A DNA stretch of 47,147 nucleotides from Clostridiales bacterium (GTDB lineage Bacteria; Bacillota; Clostridia; Oscillospirales; CAG-272): positions 1-47,147 of the forward strand of contig JAEEYP010000084.1 of assembly GCA_016288155.1 (NCBI GenBank), read 5' to 3'. The notes under the pieces were generated by a model, which was not told where the DNA came from, did not search any database, and was given only the letters and a program-made list of their open reading frames with translations. The position numbers and the translations under genes are program-made. Numbering within the stretch: the stretch's first letter is position 1; every line of letters starts with the position of its first letter. This document shows, piece by piece, positions 8,358 through 17,057 of the stretch.

Positions 8358-8371
8358 AACAAGCGCTTGTT
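8358..8371. promoter_or_regulatory. Perfect palindrome, candidate operator
   Basis: AACAAGCGCTTGTT is a perfect 14-base palindrome placed 8 bases after the -10 box, at the expected transcription start, and before the GGAGGAG site of the XRE gene. Its position fits autoregulation by that XRE protein; this is an inference. Confidence 0.5.
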
Positions 8372-8397
8372 ACTATTTCTTTTCATAGGAGGAGACG

Positions 8398-9468
8398 ATG
8401 AACATTTTATTGAGCGAGCAATTAAAAAAGCTCCGCAAGGAAAGAGGCAATACGCAGGAAGATCTGGCGACCCATCTCGGCATTTCCACTCAGGCGGTTT
8501 CCAAATGGGAGCGTGAGGAAGGATACCCGGATATCACGCTTCTGCCGGCAATCGCATCCTATTACAACGTCAGCGTTGACGATCTGCTCGGAGTGGGAGA
8601 AATAGAGAAAGAGAAAAAGCTGCTCTCTTACCGTGATAAAAACGCTGAACTGTTCCGCGACGGAAAAAGCCCGGAACGCGTTACGCTGTGGAGAGAAGCC
8701 CAAAAGGAGTTCCCGAACGATTTGTCCGTCATTCACGATCTGATGTACGCTTTGTCCGCGGCGGATCAAAACGCAAACGCCGACGAGATCATTGCGTGCG
8801 GAGAGAGGATCCTGAACGAATCCACCGATCAGTCTTTGCGCGGAGGCGCGATCCAATGTCTGTGCTTCACCTATTACTACTCCAAAAAGGACGCGGAATC
8901 TGCAAAGAAATACGCAAATATGGCGGACTGTTATTACGTCACGGTCGATGAAATGATGCCGCGCATTCTGGAAGGAGAGGAAGCGGTTCGGTATTGTCAG
9001 TTCAACATCCAACATCTTTTTAATATGGTCTGTTTGAACGTGCGCATTATGTGTCACAAGGGCGGATATACGCCGGAAGAGCATATCAAAGCGTGCGAAT
9101 TTATCACTGGATGCTTCGATCTGCTTTATCCGGACGGAAACTGCGGATTTTATCACACTCGGTATTGGGAGACCTATCGGGAAATGGCGGCGAACTATTT
9201 GGAATTGAACAACGAATCAAAAATGTTCGAGTGCCTCGAAAAAGCCGCGGAACACGCAATCAAATATGATACGCTAAAGGACGGAAAGTTTACTTCCTTC
9301 ATCGTAAACAAGATCTATTTTTCAGACATTCACCCGTCCAAGGATTATACCGAAAACGAATCCGGCTTGCTTCTAAAATCCTTGAAAGGCAAAAAGTTCA
9401 AACAGTTTGAAACCGATCCCCGCATGGTGAGGCTCATTGAAAAACTGACGCCCACGGCAGTCTTGTAA
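8398..9468 (+). CDS. XRE-family regulator with helical (TPR-like) C-terminal domain
   Basis: A 356-residue protein. Residues 5-62 are a classic XRE helix-turn-helix: [40 protein letters not shown], ending VSVDDLLG. The remaining 290 residues are helical with repeated pairs ([70 protein letters not shown]) and look like TPR-type sensing repeats. This architecture is common in Clostridia and responds to unknown ligands or peptides. RBS AGGAGGAG. Codon use is less GC-biased than in the flanking enzyme genes. It has its own strong promoter and a palindrome suggesting self-control. Confidence 0.9.
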   Translation: MNILLSEQLKKLRKERGNTQEDLATHLGISTQAVSKWEREEGYPDITLLPAIASYYNVSVDDLLGVGEIEKEKKLLSYRDKNAELFRDGKSPERVTLWREAQKEFPNDLSVIHDLMYALSAADQNANADEIIACGERILNESTDQSLRGGAIQCLCFTYYYSKKDAESAKKYANMADCYYVTVDEMMPRILEGEEAVRYCQFNIQHLFNMVCLNVRIMCHKGGYTPEEHIKACEFITGCFDLLYPDGNCGFYHTRYWETYREMAANYLELNNESKMFECLEKAAEHAIKYDTLKDGKFTSFIVNKIYFSDIHPSKDYTENESGLLLKSLKGKKFKQFETDPRMVRLIEKLTPTAVL

Positions 9469-9644
9469 AGCTGCGAACGGATGTGTCCCGGGGAACGAAT
9501 CGACGGCTGTATCTTTCTGTCTGAAAGCACCTTGATTATGATTAGGGCTTTCTTAAAAAGCAAAACACGCTCCATTTCGTACAACACCAACCTCGAATTA
9601 TGGCAGTATTTCGACCGGCGATCCGATTTGAAGCGTTACCACAG

Positions 9645-9675
9645 CGCAAAAAGCACCCAGCGGGTGCTTTTTGCG
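9645..9675. terminator. Intrinsic terminator hairpin
   Basis: CGCAAAAAGCACCC (9645-9658), loop AGC, GGGTGCTTTTTGCG (9662-9675): a perfect 14-bp stem with internal A/T runs, about 175 bases after the XRE gene. Confidence 0.75.
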
Positions 9676-9709
9676 TTGGAGGCGCCACCCCATGACCGAA
9701 TCGTGCTCC
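9676..9709 (-). repeat. tRNA-3'-end-like tail after a hairpin
   Basis: TTGGAGGCGCCACCC followed by CCGAATCGTGCTCC resembles the reverse complement of a tRNA acceptor and T-arm end, degenerate. It directly abuts the terminator hairpin, as a tRNA gene on the minus strand would. See also 10806-10832, 42962-42987 and 43018-43040. Confidence 0.3.
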
Positions 9710-9790
9710 CGGTCCGTTCCGGGCAGCGCGGAGCGCTGCGGCGCGGTAGTGAATGCCAGCCCGGTGGGCTGGCAGAGCCGCGCCGGACCG
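9710..9790. other. Nested multi-stem inverted repeats (possible structured RNA)
   Basis: The outer stem is CGGTCCG (9710-9716) with CGGACCG (9784-9790). Inside are a hairpin GCAGCGC/GCGCTGC (9723-9729 with 9733-9739, loop GGA), and a stem GCGCGG/CCGCGC (9741-9746 with 9778-9783) that encloses GCCAGCCC/GGGCTGGC (9755-9762 with 9766-9773, loop GGT). All arms are perfect and nest without conflict into a multi-branched fold of 81 bases. Function is unknown; a GC-rich genome makes chance stems common, but the nesting is unusual. Confidence 0.4.
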
Positions 9791-9833
9791 AGCCCGCAGG
9801 CGAGAAGCGCCTCCGGAAGCCGCCCTTAAGGCT

Positions 9834-9928
9834 AATGAAGACGCTTCGCTGATGAAGACGCACCTGCGGTGCTCACTGAGAATGCGGGTGGCTTCGCTTC
9901 ATTAGGTGACTTGGCCGCCGTCTTCATT
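9834..9928. repeat. Inverted repeat with internal direct repeat
   Basis: AATGAAGACG (9834-9843) pairs with CGTCTTCATT (9919-9928). ATGAAGACGC occurs twice, at 9835-9844 and 9853-9862, and CTTCGCTTCATT (9893-9904) adds another partly complementary copy. No gene is visible inside. Confidence 0.45.
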
Positions 9929-9967
9929 TTTACTTGCACCTTTGCGCGAACTTCGTTTTCGCAGGGC

Positions 9968-9996
9968 TTGATTTATTCACAATTCTGCTATACAAT
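9968..9996 (+). promoter_or_regulatory. Promoter of the 10054 lipoprotein
   Basis: TTGATT (9968-9973), 17 bases, TACAAT (9991-9996). Confidence 0.7.
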
Positions 9997-10053
9997 AATA
10001 GATGCAGGAATCGGCAAATCGGTTTTTTACACTGATGATAGGAGATCGCAAAT

Positions 10054-10713
10054 ATGAAAAGGCTGTCTGTCTTAATGATGATTATATTTGGATTAACAGC
10101 ACTTACGACAGTTTTGACCGGATGCGGATCAAGTGACGGCTGCGATACGTTGATCAAAGCCGGACTGGAATCTGCCGCCCGGATGAAAGAAGCCGTATGC
10201 AATGAGACTTACAGAAATATGATCAGCTCGTCTGCTGCGTTGAATGATTCCGACATGATTCATGCTGTGAGCAGCGAAAACGTTGTCGAATACAAGGCTG
10301 TTTACGAAGTGACGTTCGATCCGGAGAAAGCGCTCGGAACTATTACAGACCGTGTTGAGGAATTCGATACGCTTTCCGAATATCTTCAGACCAAAATCAT
10401 CGCGCAGGTATACGGATCTATACCTACTCTGATCAATTCGAAAAAAGGTTCATCCGCGTTGGCGTTTGCCGCTATGTTCAGCGACAGCGGAAGTATAAAA
10501 CATAAAACGCAGAAAGAAAAAACGATCTTAGTCTTTGTGTTTGAAAGCGGATATCCCATATGGGTAACGTATAACTCAGACAGAGAAGGAACGGTTTCGT
10601 ACGTCTCCAATTGGATCATAGCCGACTGTGCGCAGATCGATTCTGAAGAAACCTTCATTCGTGAACTCCATATAGATAACGTTCCGACGTTGGAAGTGAA
10701 AAAGATAAGATGA
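10054..10713 (+). CDS. Small lipoprotein of unknown function
   Basis: A 219-residue protein with a type II signal peptide: MKRLSVLMMIIFGLTALTTVL followed by the lipobox TGC (Cys near residue 24). The mature part has a charged N-terminal half (DMIHAVSSENVVEYKAVYEV), a helical middle (EFDTLSEYLQTKIIAQVYGS) and a beta-rich end (TILVFVFESGYPIWVTYNSD). I do not recognise the family. It stands alone with its own promoter and terminator, and is less GC-rich than the enzyme genes. AGGAG precedes the ATG. Confidence 0.75.
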   Translation: MKRLSVLMMIIFGLTALTTVLTGCGSSDGCDTLIKAGLESAARMKEAVCNETYRNMISSSAALNDSDMIHAVSSENVVEYKAVYEVTFDPEKALGTITDRVEEFDTLSEYLQTKIIAQVYGSIPTLINSKKGSSALAFAAMFSDSGSIKHKTQKEKTILVFVFESGYPIWVTYNSDREGTVSYVSNWIIADCAQIDSEETFIRELHIDNVPTLEVKKIR

Positions 10714-10770
10714 CAATGCGTTTTTATCCGCCGTTTTTGAAGGAAAAAACAATTCCGACCGCATAATGCA

Positions 10771-10806
10771 AAAGAGAACCCCGCGCTGCTGCGCGGGGTT
10801 CTCTTT
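10771..10806. terminator. Strong bidirectional terminator
   Basis: AAAGAGAACCCCGCGC (10771-10786), loop TGCT, GCGCGGGGTTCTCTTT (10791-10806): a perfect 16-bp stem. It sits between the 10054 lipoprotein and the convergent tex gene and can serve both. Confidence 0.9.
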
Positions 10807-10832
10807 TGGTCCCGGAGGGCGGAATCCGACTC
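10806..10832 (-). repeat. tRNA-3'-end-like tail after a hairpin
   Basis: TTGGTCCCGGAGGGCGGAATC with CGACTC directly after the terminator resembles the reverse complement of a degenerate tRNA 3' end (GGTCCCGGAGGG as acceptor/T-stem). No complete tRNA can be folded here. Confidence 0.25.
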
Positions 10833-10975
10833 AAAACGGAGAAAGGAACCGCTGTTGTACGGTACGTTTCCAAATCTAAGGCAATACCGCACGAATGCTT
10901 GAGAAAAGATCCGGCATTCTTTTCATCTTTATCCTTTTAATACGATCGGTAATGCCGTCTGTCATTTATCCCTTC

Positions 10976-13147
10976 TTAATTCCCGGTCGTTTTCGCCTGC
11001 TTGATGGACAGACTGATCCGTTTTTTCTTTTCATCCACACCGAGGACGACGACATGTACGACGTCGCCTACGGAGAGAACTTCGGAGGGGTGCCTGATGA
11101 ACCGGTCCGCGATCTCCGAGATATGGACGAGGCCGTCCTGATGCACGCCGATATCTACGAACGCACCGAAATCGATGACGTTGCGTACCGTGCCGGAGAG
11201 GACCATGCCGGGCTGCAGGTCCGTCAGTTCCATGACGTCCGTGCGGAGGATGGGCTGCGGCAGGCTGTCGCGGATATCCCGCCCCGGCTTCTGCAGCTCC
11301 GCGACCACGTCGCGCAGAGTCGGTACGCCGACGCCCAGCGCGGCGGCAGCCTTGCTTTCGCCGTAAGAGCGGACCTCATCGGCGAGCTTCGTCAGCTTCT
11401 GCGCGTTGACTTCCTCAAGGCTGTGTCCCATAAGAGACAGCAGTCCCTTTGCCGCGTCGTAGGATTCCGGGTGCACGGCGGTGTTGTCGAGGACGTTTTT
11501 GCTTTCCGGTACCCGCAGAAAGCCCGCGCACTGCTCGAATGCCTTCGCCCCGAGCTTCGGTACCTTTTTGAGCTGCGCACGGGAAGAGAACGCGCCGTTT
11601 TCTTCCCGGTAAACGACGATATTGGCCGCTGTGGCGGCGTTCAGACCCGAAACACGCTGGAGCAGGGACGGCGAGGCGGTGTTGAGGTCCACCCCCACCG
11701 CGTTGACGCAGTCCTCAACGACTGCGTCCAGCGCGGTCTCCAGCTGTTTCTGCGGCATATCGTGCTGGTACTGTCCAACGCCGATGGCCTTGGGCTCTAT
11801 CTTCACCAGCTCCGCCAGCGGGTCCTGCAGTCTTCGCGCGATCGAGACCGCCGAGCGCAGATTGACGTCGTACTGCGGGAACTCCTTCGCCGCCAGCTCG
11901 GACGCGGAATAGACCGAGGCGCCGGCTTCGGAAACGATCATATAACTGACGGTATGACCCGCCTCGTGCTCGGCGCGGATCAGTTCCACCGCCATCTGCT
12001 CCGTCTCCCGGCTGGCGGTGCCGTTGCCGATGGCGATATGCTCTACGTGATGACGGCGTACCAGCTTGGACAGCGCGGCGACGGCTTCCTTTTTCTGCCG
12101 TTCGCCGTGCGTGGGGTACACCACGGCGGTATCGAGCACCTTGCCGGTGGCGTCCACCACCGCCACTTTGCAGCCCATCCGGTAGCCGGGATCGAGCCCC
12201 ATCGTGACCTTGCCCTTGACCGGCGGCTGCATAAGCAGCGGTTTCAGGTTCAAAGCGAACTGGCCGATGGCGCCCTCGCATGCTTTGTCGGTCAGGTCAC
12301 CGCGCAATTCCCGTTCCACGGACGGGAAGATCAGTCGGTCGTAGGCGTCCTCGGCGGCGGCTTCCACAAAGGAAGAAGCGGCTGAACCGGGCTTGACCGC
12401 AAAGCGGCAGACCTCCCGCAAAGCGAGCTCCTTCTCCAGCTCTACGGCGACCTTCAGACACTTTTCCTTTTCCCCGCGGTTGATCGCGAGGATCTGATAC
12501 CCCTGCAGCTTGGAAACCGGCTTGGTGAAGTCATAATACAGACTGTACACGGAATCCTCCTCCGTCGCAGCCACGGTGCGGAGCGCCGCTTTTTCCTGCA
12601 GCAGTCTGCGCAGCGTCTTTCGCAGATCGGCGTCGTCGGAGATCCGTTCCGCGATGATGTCCGACGCGCCTGCGAGCGCGTCTTCCACCGTCCCGACGCC
12701 TTTTTCGGGGTCGATATACTCCCGCGCCGCGATCTCCGGACGCGGGCAATCCCGCTTTTGGGCGAACAGCAGCGCCGCCAGCGGCGTGAGCCCTTTTTCC
12801 GCTGCCACCGTCGCCCTTGTGCGGCGTTTTTGCTTATACGGTCGGTAGAGGTCTTCCAGTTCCGCAAGCGTCCCGCATCTGCCGAGCGCGACTTTCAGCT
12901 CTTCCGTCAGCTTCCCCTGTTCCTCAATGGATTTCTCGATCGTCTGTCTGCGTTCGTCCAGCGACCGCAGATACCCGAGCCGCGTTTCCAGTGTGCGAAG
13001 CATCGTGTCGTCCATGGAACCGTGCATTTCTTTGCGGTAACGGGCGATAAAGGGGATCGTGTTGCCCTCGTCCAGCAGCGCGATCACGTTTTCGATATGC
13101 TTCGGTTCGCGCTTCAGTTCGTCGGCGAGGATCTTGATTATGTCCAT
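10976..13147 (-). CDS. tex: Tex-family S1 RNA-binding transcription accessory protein
   Basis: A 723-residue protein with the complete Tex architecture: N-terminal helical Tex domain (about 1-200; NTIPFIARYRKEMHGSMDD is the family signature), a YqgF/RuvC-like domain (about 315-450; MGLDPGYRMGCKVAVVD, then HIAIGNGTASRETE), tandem helix-hairpin-helix motifs (about 482-555; GVDLNTASPSLLQRVSGL), and a C-terminal S1 domain (about 640-715; VLSGTVRNVIDFGAFVDIG, HISEI, KRISLSIKQ). Tex binds nucleic acid and acts on transcription or stalled complexes in the cytoplasm. The start MDIIKILADEL at 13147 has AGGGAG upstream; the frame is open further upstream but that extension passes through the promoter and is not coding. 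A housekeeping gene, probably monocistronic. Confidence 0.97.
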   Translation of the reverse strand: MDIIKILADELKREPKHIENVIALLDEGNTIPFIARYRKEMHGSMDDTMLRTLETRLGYLRSLDERRQTIEKSIEEQGKLTEELKVALGRCGTLAELEDLYRPYKQKRRTRATVAAEKGLTPLAALLFAQKRDCPRPEIAAREYIDPEKGVGTVEDALAGASDIIAERISDDADLRKTLRRLLQEKAALRTVAATEEDSVYSLYYDFTKPVSKLQGYQILAINRGEKEKCLKVAVELEKELALREVCRFAVKPGSAASSFVEAAAEDAYDRLIFPSVERELRGDLTDKACEGAIGQFALNLKPLLMQPPVKGKVTMGLDPGYRMGCKVAVVDATGKVLDTAVVYPTHGERQKKEAVAALSKLVRRHHVEHIAIGNGTASRETEQMAVELIRAEHEAGHTVSYMIVSEAGASVYSASELAAKEFPQYDVNLRSAVSIARRLQDPLAELVKIEPKAIGVGQYQHDMPQKQLETALDAVVEDCVNAVGVDLNTASPSLLQRVSGLNAATAANIVVYREENGAFSSRAQLKKVPKLGAKAFEQCAGFLRVPESKNVLDNTAVHPESYDAAKGLLSLMGHSLEEVNAQKLTKLADEVRSYGESKAAAALGVGVPTLRDVVAELQKPGRDIRDSLPQPILRTDVMELTDLQPGMVLSGTVRNVIDFGAFVDIGVHQDGLVHISEIADRFIRHPSEVLSVGDVVHVVVLGVDEKKKRISLSIKQAKTTGN

Positions 13148-13234
13148 ATTCGGATGTTTCTCCCTGATATTTCCTGAAAAATAGCAAATGGCGGACGTAC
13201 GGCATCTCATTCTGATCCGCTCCGATACCATTAT

Positions 13235-13263
13235 ATTATAGGGAATAAATCCCCCGATGTCAA
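13235..13263 (-). promoter_or_regulatory. Sigma-A promoter of tex
   Basis: On the minus strand TTGACA (13258-13263), 17 bases, TATAAT (13235-13240): both boxes are consensus. Confidence 0.9.
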
Positions 13264-13402
13264 GCGGGACGCTCATTTTTCGGATCTCCCGGAGCAGATA
13301 AGAATACGCATATACCGTCGGCGGCGGCGGATGATCCGGCGCGGGGAAAACGGCCCTTCGCCGGGTCATTCTCAAAAAGATTTACAAAAAGCGCGATACT
13401 AC

Positions 13403-13431
13403 TTGTCATTACGGCCTTTACGGTATATACT
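13403..13431 (+). promoter_or_regulatory. Promoter of the DUF2156-GNAT gene
   Basis: TTGTCA (13403-13408), 17 bases, TATACT (13426-13431), about 130 bases before the start at 13562. The intervening leader contains no convincing gene. Confidence 0.65.
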
Positions 13432-13561
13432 TATAATCAGGAAATCAAAGCAGGCGGTGCCGATCATGGCGGCGGGGACCATCCGCATTTCGTATTCAAA
13501 AGACGAAGGACACGGTCGGCGGCTGCCGTGACGATCGGTTTCACGTCAAAGGGCTTTCAAT

Positions 13562-14983
13562 ATGTTGGAATTTGAACCGTTTTCCCTGAAGGCGCTTCAG
13601 AATGCGCTTCCGTATCTGAAAAACGATCCGTCGCCGTGCAGCGACCTTTCAGCCGGATACCTTTATATGTGGCATGAGGGCGCCGATCTGCAGTTCTGTG
13701 TCTGGAACGGCACCTTATCCGTTCGCCAGATCATCGGCGAACAGCCGGCGTTCAGTTATCCGATCGGCGCAGATCCCGACGGGATGATCGACGAGCTGAC
13801 GCGGTACGTACGTACGCATCATCTGCCGCTGCGCTTTTTCGCCGTGGACGACGGTACGCTTGCCGTCATTCGTTCCGATAAACGTCTGACGCCCGCCAAG
13901 CGGGCATACGACCGGCGCTGGAGCGATTATATTTATTCCTTTGAAGACGCCGTGACCTTCAAAGGCAAAAAATACAGCGGTCAAAGAAACCATATCAATA
14001 AATTCAAAAAACTGTACGGGGAGCCGGATATCCGACTTTTGACCTCCGGTGACAAAGCGGAAGCCGCGGAAATGCTCGCCGAATACAAGGAGGAACACCC
14101 GGACGGCTGCGCGCTCGAACAACTGGAGCGAAAAAGGACGGAAGAACTGCTGGAGGTGTGCGGCGCGCTCGGTCTGTATGCGGCCGGACTGTTCGTCGAA
14201 GGGAAGCTGGCGGCGTTCAGCATCGGAGAGATCGCGGGAGACTCGCTGCTGATCCATGCGGAAAAAGCACTGAAGCGGTACGAGGGGATCTATCCGACGA
14301 TGTATTCCGGTTTCGTGCGTCTGATCGCCGGCCTGGCAGACCGTCCGCTCAAGTACGTCAACCGCGAGGATGATTCCGGCGATCCGGGACTGCGCACCTC
14401 CAAAACGCAGTACCACCCGATCCGTATGGCGCATAAATATCTCGTGCACGTCGGCTCTCCCGCACTGAAAATGGCGGATACGTTCTCCATTGCTTCCGGC
14501 GGCGTCGTATTGACCGAGATCCGGGAAAGCGACAAGGAAGCGTATCGGAAACTGAACACCGACGTCCAAAACAATCGGTATTGGGGATACGATTACCGCG
14601 AGGACGTCAGCATTACCGGTCCCGTGGATGAAAACACCTTTTTCGACGCCGTTACGTACGATACGGCGGCGGGCGATTCCATCAATTTCGCCGTCCGGCT
14701 GACAGAGGACGGCGAAATGATCGGCGAAGCGGTCCTATGGAATTTTACCTCCGACGGCACGGCGGAACTCGGCTGTCGGATCATGCCCGCCTGTCAGGGA
14801 AAAGGCTTCGGCAGGGCCGCGTTCGGCGCGGTCGCCGATTTCGCCTCCCGTAACCTGAATTTGAGGGTCACAGCCCGCTGCTGCCGCGAAAACACGCCGT
14901 CCGCCCGGATGATCGCCGCATGCGGCTTTGTCCCGCTGCGTCAGGATGAGAAATTCTGTTATTATGAAAAGCGTGTCGATTGA
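13562..14983 (+). CDS. DUF2156 (aminoacyl-PG synthase C-terminal type) fused to a GNAT acetyltransferase
   Basis: A 473-residue, two-domain protein. Residues about 1-310 match the DUF2156/LPG-synthase C-terminal fold, itself a double GNAT-like domain: SDLSAGYLYMWHEGADLQFC, KRAYDRRWSDYIYSFED, KKYSGQRNHINKFKKLY, AFSIGEIAGDSLLIHAEKA and YPTMYSGFVR. Residues about 315-473 form a separate GNAT domain: VVLTEIRESDKEAYRKLN, WGYDYRED, MIGEAVLWNF and the acetyl-CoA loop CQGKGFGRAAFGAVADFA. There is no membrane segment, unlike full MprF. An aminoacyl or acetyl transfer is likely, but donor and acceptor are unknown. The RBS (AAAGGG) is weak. Stop TGA is followed by a non-coding gap to the pectate lyase. 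Confidence 0.85.
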   Translation: MLEFEPFSLKALQNALPYLKNDPSPCSDLSAGYLYMWHEGADLQFCVWNGTLSVRQIIGEQPAFSYPIGADPDGMIDELTRYVRTHHLPLRFFAVDDGTLAVIRSDKRLTPAKRAYDRRWSDYIYSFEDAVTFKGKKYSGQRNHINKFKKLYGEPDIRLLTSGDKAEAAEMLAEYKEEHPDGCALEQLERKRTEELLEVCGALGLYAAGLFVEGKLAAFSIGEIAGDSLLIHAEKALKRYEGIYPTMYSGFVRLIAGLADRPLKYVNREDDSGDPGLRTSKTQYHPIRMAHKYLVHVGSPALKMADTFSIASGGVVLTEIRESDKEAYRKLNTDVQNNRYWGYDYREDVSITGPVDENTFFDAVTYDTAAGDSINFAVRLTEDGEMIGEAVLWNFTSDGTAELGCRIMPACQGKGFGRAAFGAVADFASRNLNLRVTARCCRENTPSARMIAACGFVPLRQDEKFCYYEKRVD

Positions 14984-15224
14984 GGATACAAAGTGCCGCG
15001 GAAGACGTTGATCTCACGTTCCGTCCGGTCTGCCGCCCTCATGCGAAAGCCGGCGAAGAACTCGAGGACATAACCACGCTGCAAACGCAGACGGAGGTAT
15101 CAATAGACAGCCCGCTCTAAACGGTATACAGGCAGCCGCTGTTCCCGCACCGGGAATGACCGATCCGAACCGAACCGAAAACGAGACTCAGAAACCACAA
15201 CAAAGAGAAAGGATGAAAAATCAC

Positions 15225-16889
15225 ATGAAAAAAACGTCTTTGTTTTTTGTTCTCGCGCTGATTCTTCTGTCCCTCGCGGCATGCGGCGATGCAGACGACA
15301 TCCATCCTGAAAATATTGAGGTATACGAAGTACTGGGACTGAACGAGCAGATCTATCTGTCCCTCGGCAAGCCCGCTGGCGGAGAGTACGTCGTCTCCTA
15401 TAAGGCAGCCGACGCCGGGAAATACACCGTTGTGGACAAAGAACTGCTTTTGGACGAAGAAGGCTCCGTCGGCTGCTATATCCTCGGACTCAAAGAGGGC
15501 GACTACAGCGTACGGGTGGAATGCGGCGAGGGAAGCTCGCTCTCCCGCGTTACGCTGAAAGACGTCAGCGTGGAAAGGCAGGACCGCTCCGGATACGCGC
15601 ATTTTCACAGAGAAGAAGGTATCGGCGGCTACAACAACGACGGCACCGTCAAGGACGGCGCGAGGATCGTCTACGTTTCCAATGCCACCAAAAATACGGT
15701 AACGCTGGATACGGGCGGGACGACCTATACGGGACTGGCAGACATTCTCAGAGCCAAAGAACATATGGCAGAGCCGCTGATCATCCGTGTACTGGACACC
15801 ATCACCGCGAATCAGTGGGTCGACGACATTGCCGCGCGGGAGATCGATCCCTCCGCCGTATCCGCAGAGTATGCGGCGGCTCTTATCTCAACGGAATACG
15901 GCGAAAACCTTGCGGGACTGCCCGTGCTCGTGAGCGCTTCCGGTACGGTCCATGAATACGCGACCACGCCGGACGGTCTCGGTCCCGCCGTAGAGCGCAG
16001 TGAAGACTGCTACTTTGCAAGCGGCATCTACAACACGATCTTAACGGAAAACGCAAGCGACGTCACCATCGAGGGCGTCGGTACCAACGCGGGATTTTTC
16101 CAGTTCGGCATCGCTTTCCTGTATGCCAAGTCCATCGAAGTACGCAATCTTACGTTTGATAAAACGCCTGTGGATGCCGTCGGCTTGTACGCGCCGGACG
16201 GGACCACAGAATACGGCTGGTACTGGATCCACCATAATACGTTCAACCGCGGGTATGATCCGTCAAGCGCCGAACCGGGAGACGAATGTATCGATCTTAT
16301 GGATATCCGCAACGTTACGGTCTCCTACAACAAATTCGACAACGTCGGCAAAGCCATGCTGGTAGGCGGCTGGGAGTACGACTATCATCTCAACGTAACC
16401 ATCCATCACAACTATTTTCACGAGGTCGCGCAAAGAACGCCGAACAGCCGCAACGCCAATATCCACAACTATAACAACTACTACTACGACTGTACCGACG
16501 CACTCAGCCCGAGAACGTACACATACGTTTTCAGCGAAGAGAATTATTTCATAAAAGTGAATTATCCCACCTATAATTTTTCGGATGAGATCTGGGGCGT
16601 CGTAAAATCGTGGAATGAAATATACGAAAGATGCGGCGATACGTACAAAGTCTTCTTCGTAAAAGACAGAGCCGAAGTTCTTGATGCCGAAAGGATCAAA
16701 TACTCCTGTTCCCCCGACCGGCAGACGGACTATTCCGCCTTTGATACCGATCCCGCTCTGTTCTACTACGATGCGGAAAACAAGCGTTCCGACGTGGAGA
16801 TCCTGCATAAGGCGGAACAGGTTCCCGACGTCATACCCGTTTACGCCGGCGCCGGCGTGCTTACCAAACTGGAATTGGAGGATCGATGA
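15225..16889 (+). CDS. Pectate lyase (PL1-type) lipoprotein
   Basis: A 554-residue lipoprotein. The signal peptide MKKTSLFFVLALILLSLAAC ends in an LAAC lipobox. After a beta-sandwich-like N-terminal region (about 25-130, VYEVLGLNEQIYLSLGKPAG) comes a parallel beta-helix of the family 1 polysaccharide lyases: DVTIEGVGTNAGFFQFGIAF, DECIDLMDIRNVTVSYNKFD (acidic calcium site), then HLNVTIHHNYFHEVAQRTP with NSRNANIHNYNNYY. The RTPNSR block carries the presumed catalytic Arg404. It would cleave polygalacturonate by beta-elimination at the cell surface. Start choice: the ATG at 15225 gives a proper signal peptide with AAAGG 12 bases upstream; ATG 15213 in frame is possible. The reading ends with ELEDR and TGA. 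Confidence 0.87.
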   Translation: MKKTSLFFVLALILLSLAACGDADDIHPENIEVYEVLGLNEQIYLSLGKPAGGEYVVSYKAADAGKYTVVDKELLLDEEGSVGCYILGLKEGDYSVRVECGEGSSLSRVTLKDVSVERQDRSGYAHFHREEGIGGYNNDGTVKDGARIVYVSNATKNTVTLDTGGTTYTGLADILRAKEHMAEPLIIRVLDTITANQWVDDIAAREIDPSAVSAEYAAALISTEYGENLAGLPVLVSASGTVHEYATTPDGLGPAVERSEDCYFASGIYNTILTENASDVTIEGVGTNAGFFQFGIAFLYAKSIEVRNLTFDKTPVDAVGLYAPDGTTEYGWYWIHHNTFNRGYDPSSAEPGDECIDLMDIRNVTVSYNKFDNVGKAMLVGGWEYDYHLNVTIHHNYFHEVAQRTPNSRNANIHNYNNYYYDCTDALSPRTYTYVFSEENYFIKVNYPTYNFSDEIWGVVKSWNEIYERCGDTYKVFFVKDRAEVLDAERIKYSCSPDRQTDYSAFDTDPALFYYDAENKRSDVEILHKAEQVPDVIPVYAGAGVLTKLELEDR

Positions 16890-17057
16890 CCCCAAAGATC
16901 GTCTGCGTGACCGATGCCGCCGAAAACGGCAAGCAAAACAAAGAGATCCAAGCATGAAACAATACGATCGGACCGGATCGGTCGCTCCGGCGCGTCTGTC
17001 GGCGCGAACGTGATTGATATTTCCCGGCATCTTAATAATTAAACAAAGGAGCTTCTT

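Larger units (their letters stand above)
7817..8397. other. 581-base gap: antitoxin remnant, terminator and promoter
   Basis: Apart from the minus-strand antitoxin remnant (7885-8100), the hairpin at 8205-8232 and the promoter/operator region at 8321-8371, I see no gene here. The composition becomes AT-richer from about 8060 onward. Confidence 0.6.
9469..10053. other. 585-base gap of structured non-coding DNA
   Basis: No coding frame here is convincing. The gap holds a terminator hairpin (9645-9675), a tRNA-3'-end-like tail (9676-9709), a nested set of inverted repeats (9710-9790), a 10-bp inverted repeat spanning 9834-9928 with the direct repeat ATGAAGACGC inside it, and the promoter of the next lipoprotein (9968-9996). 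Confidence 0.55.
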
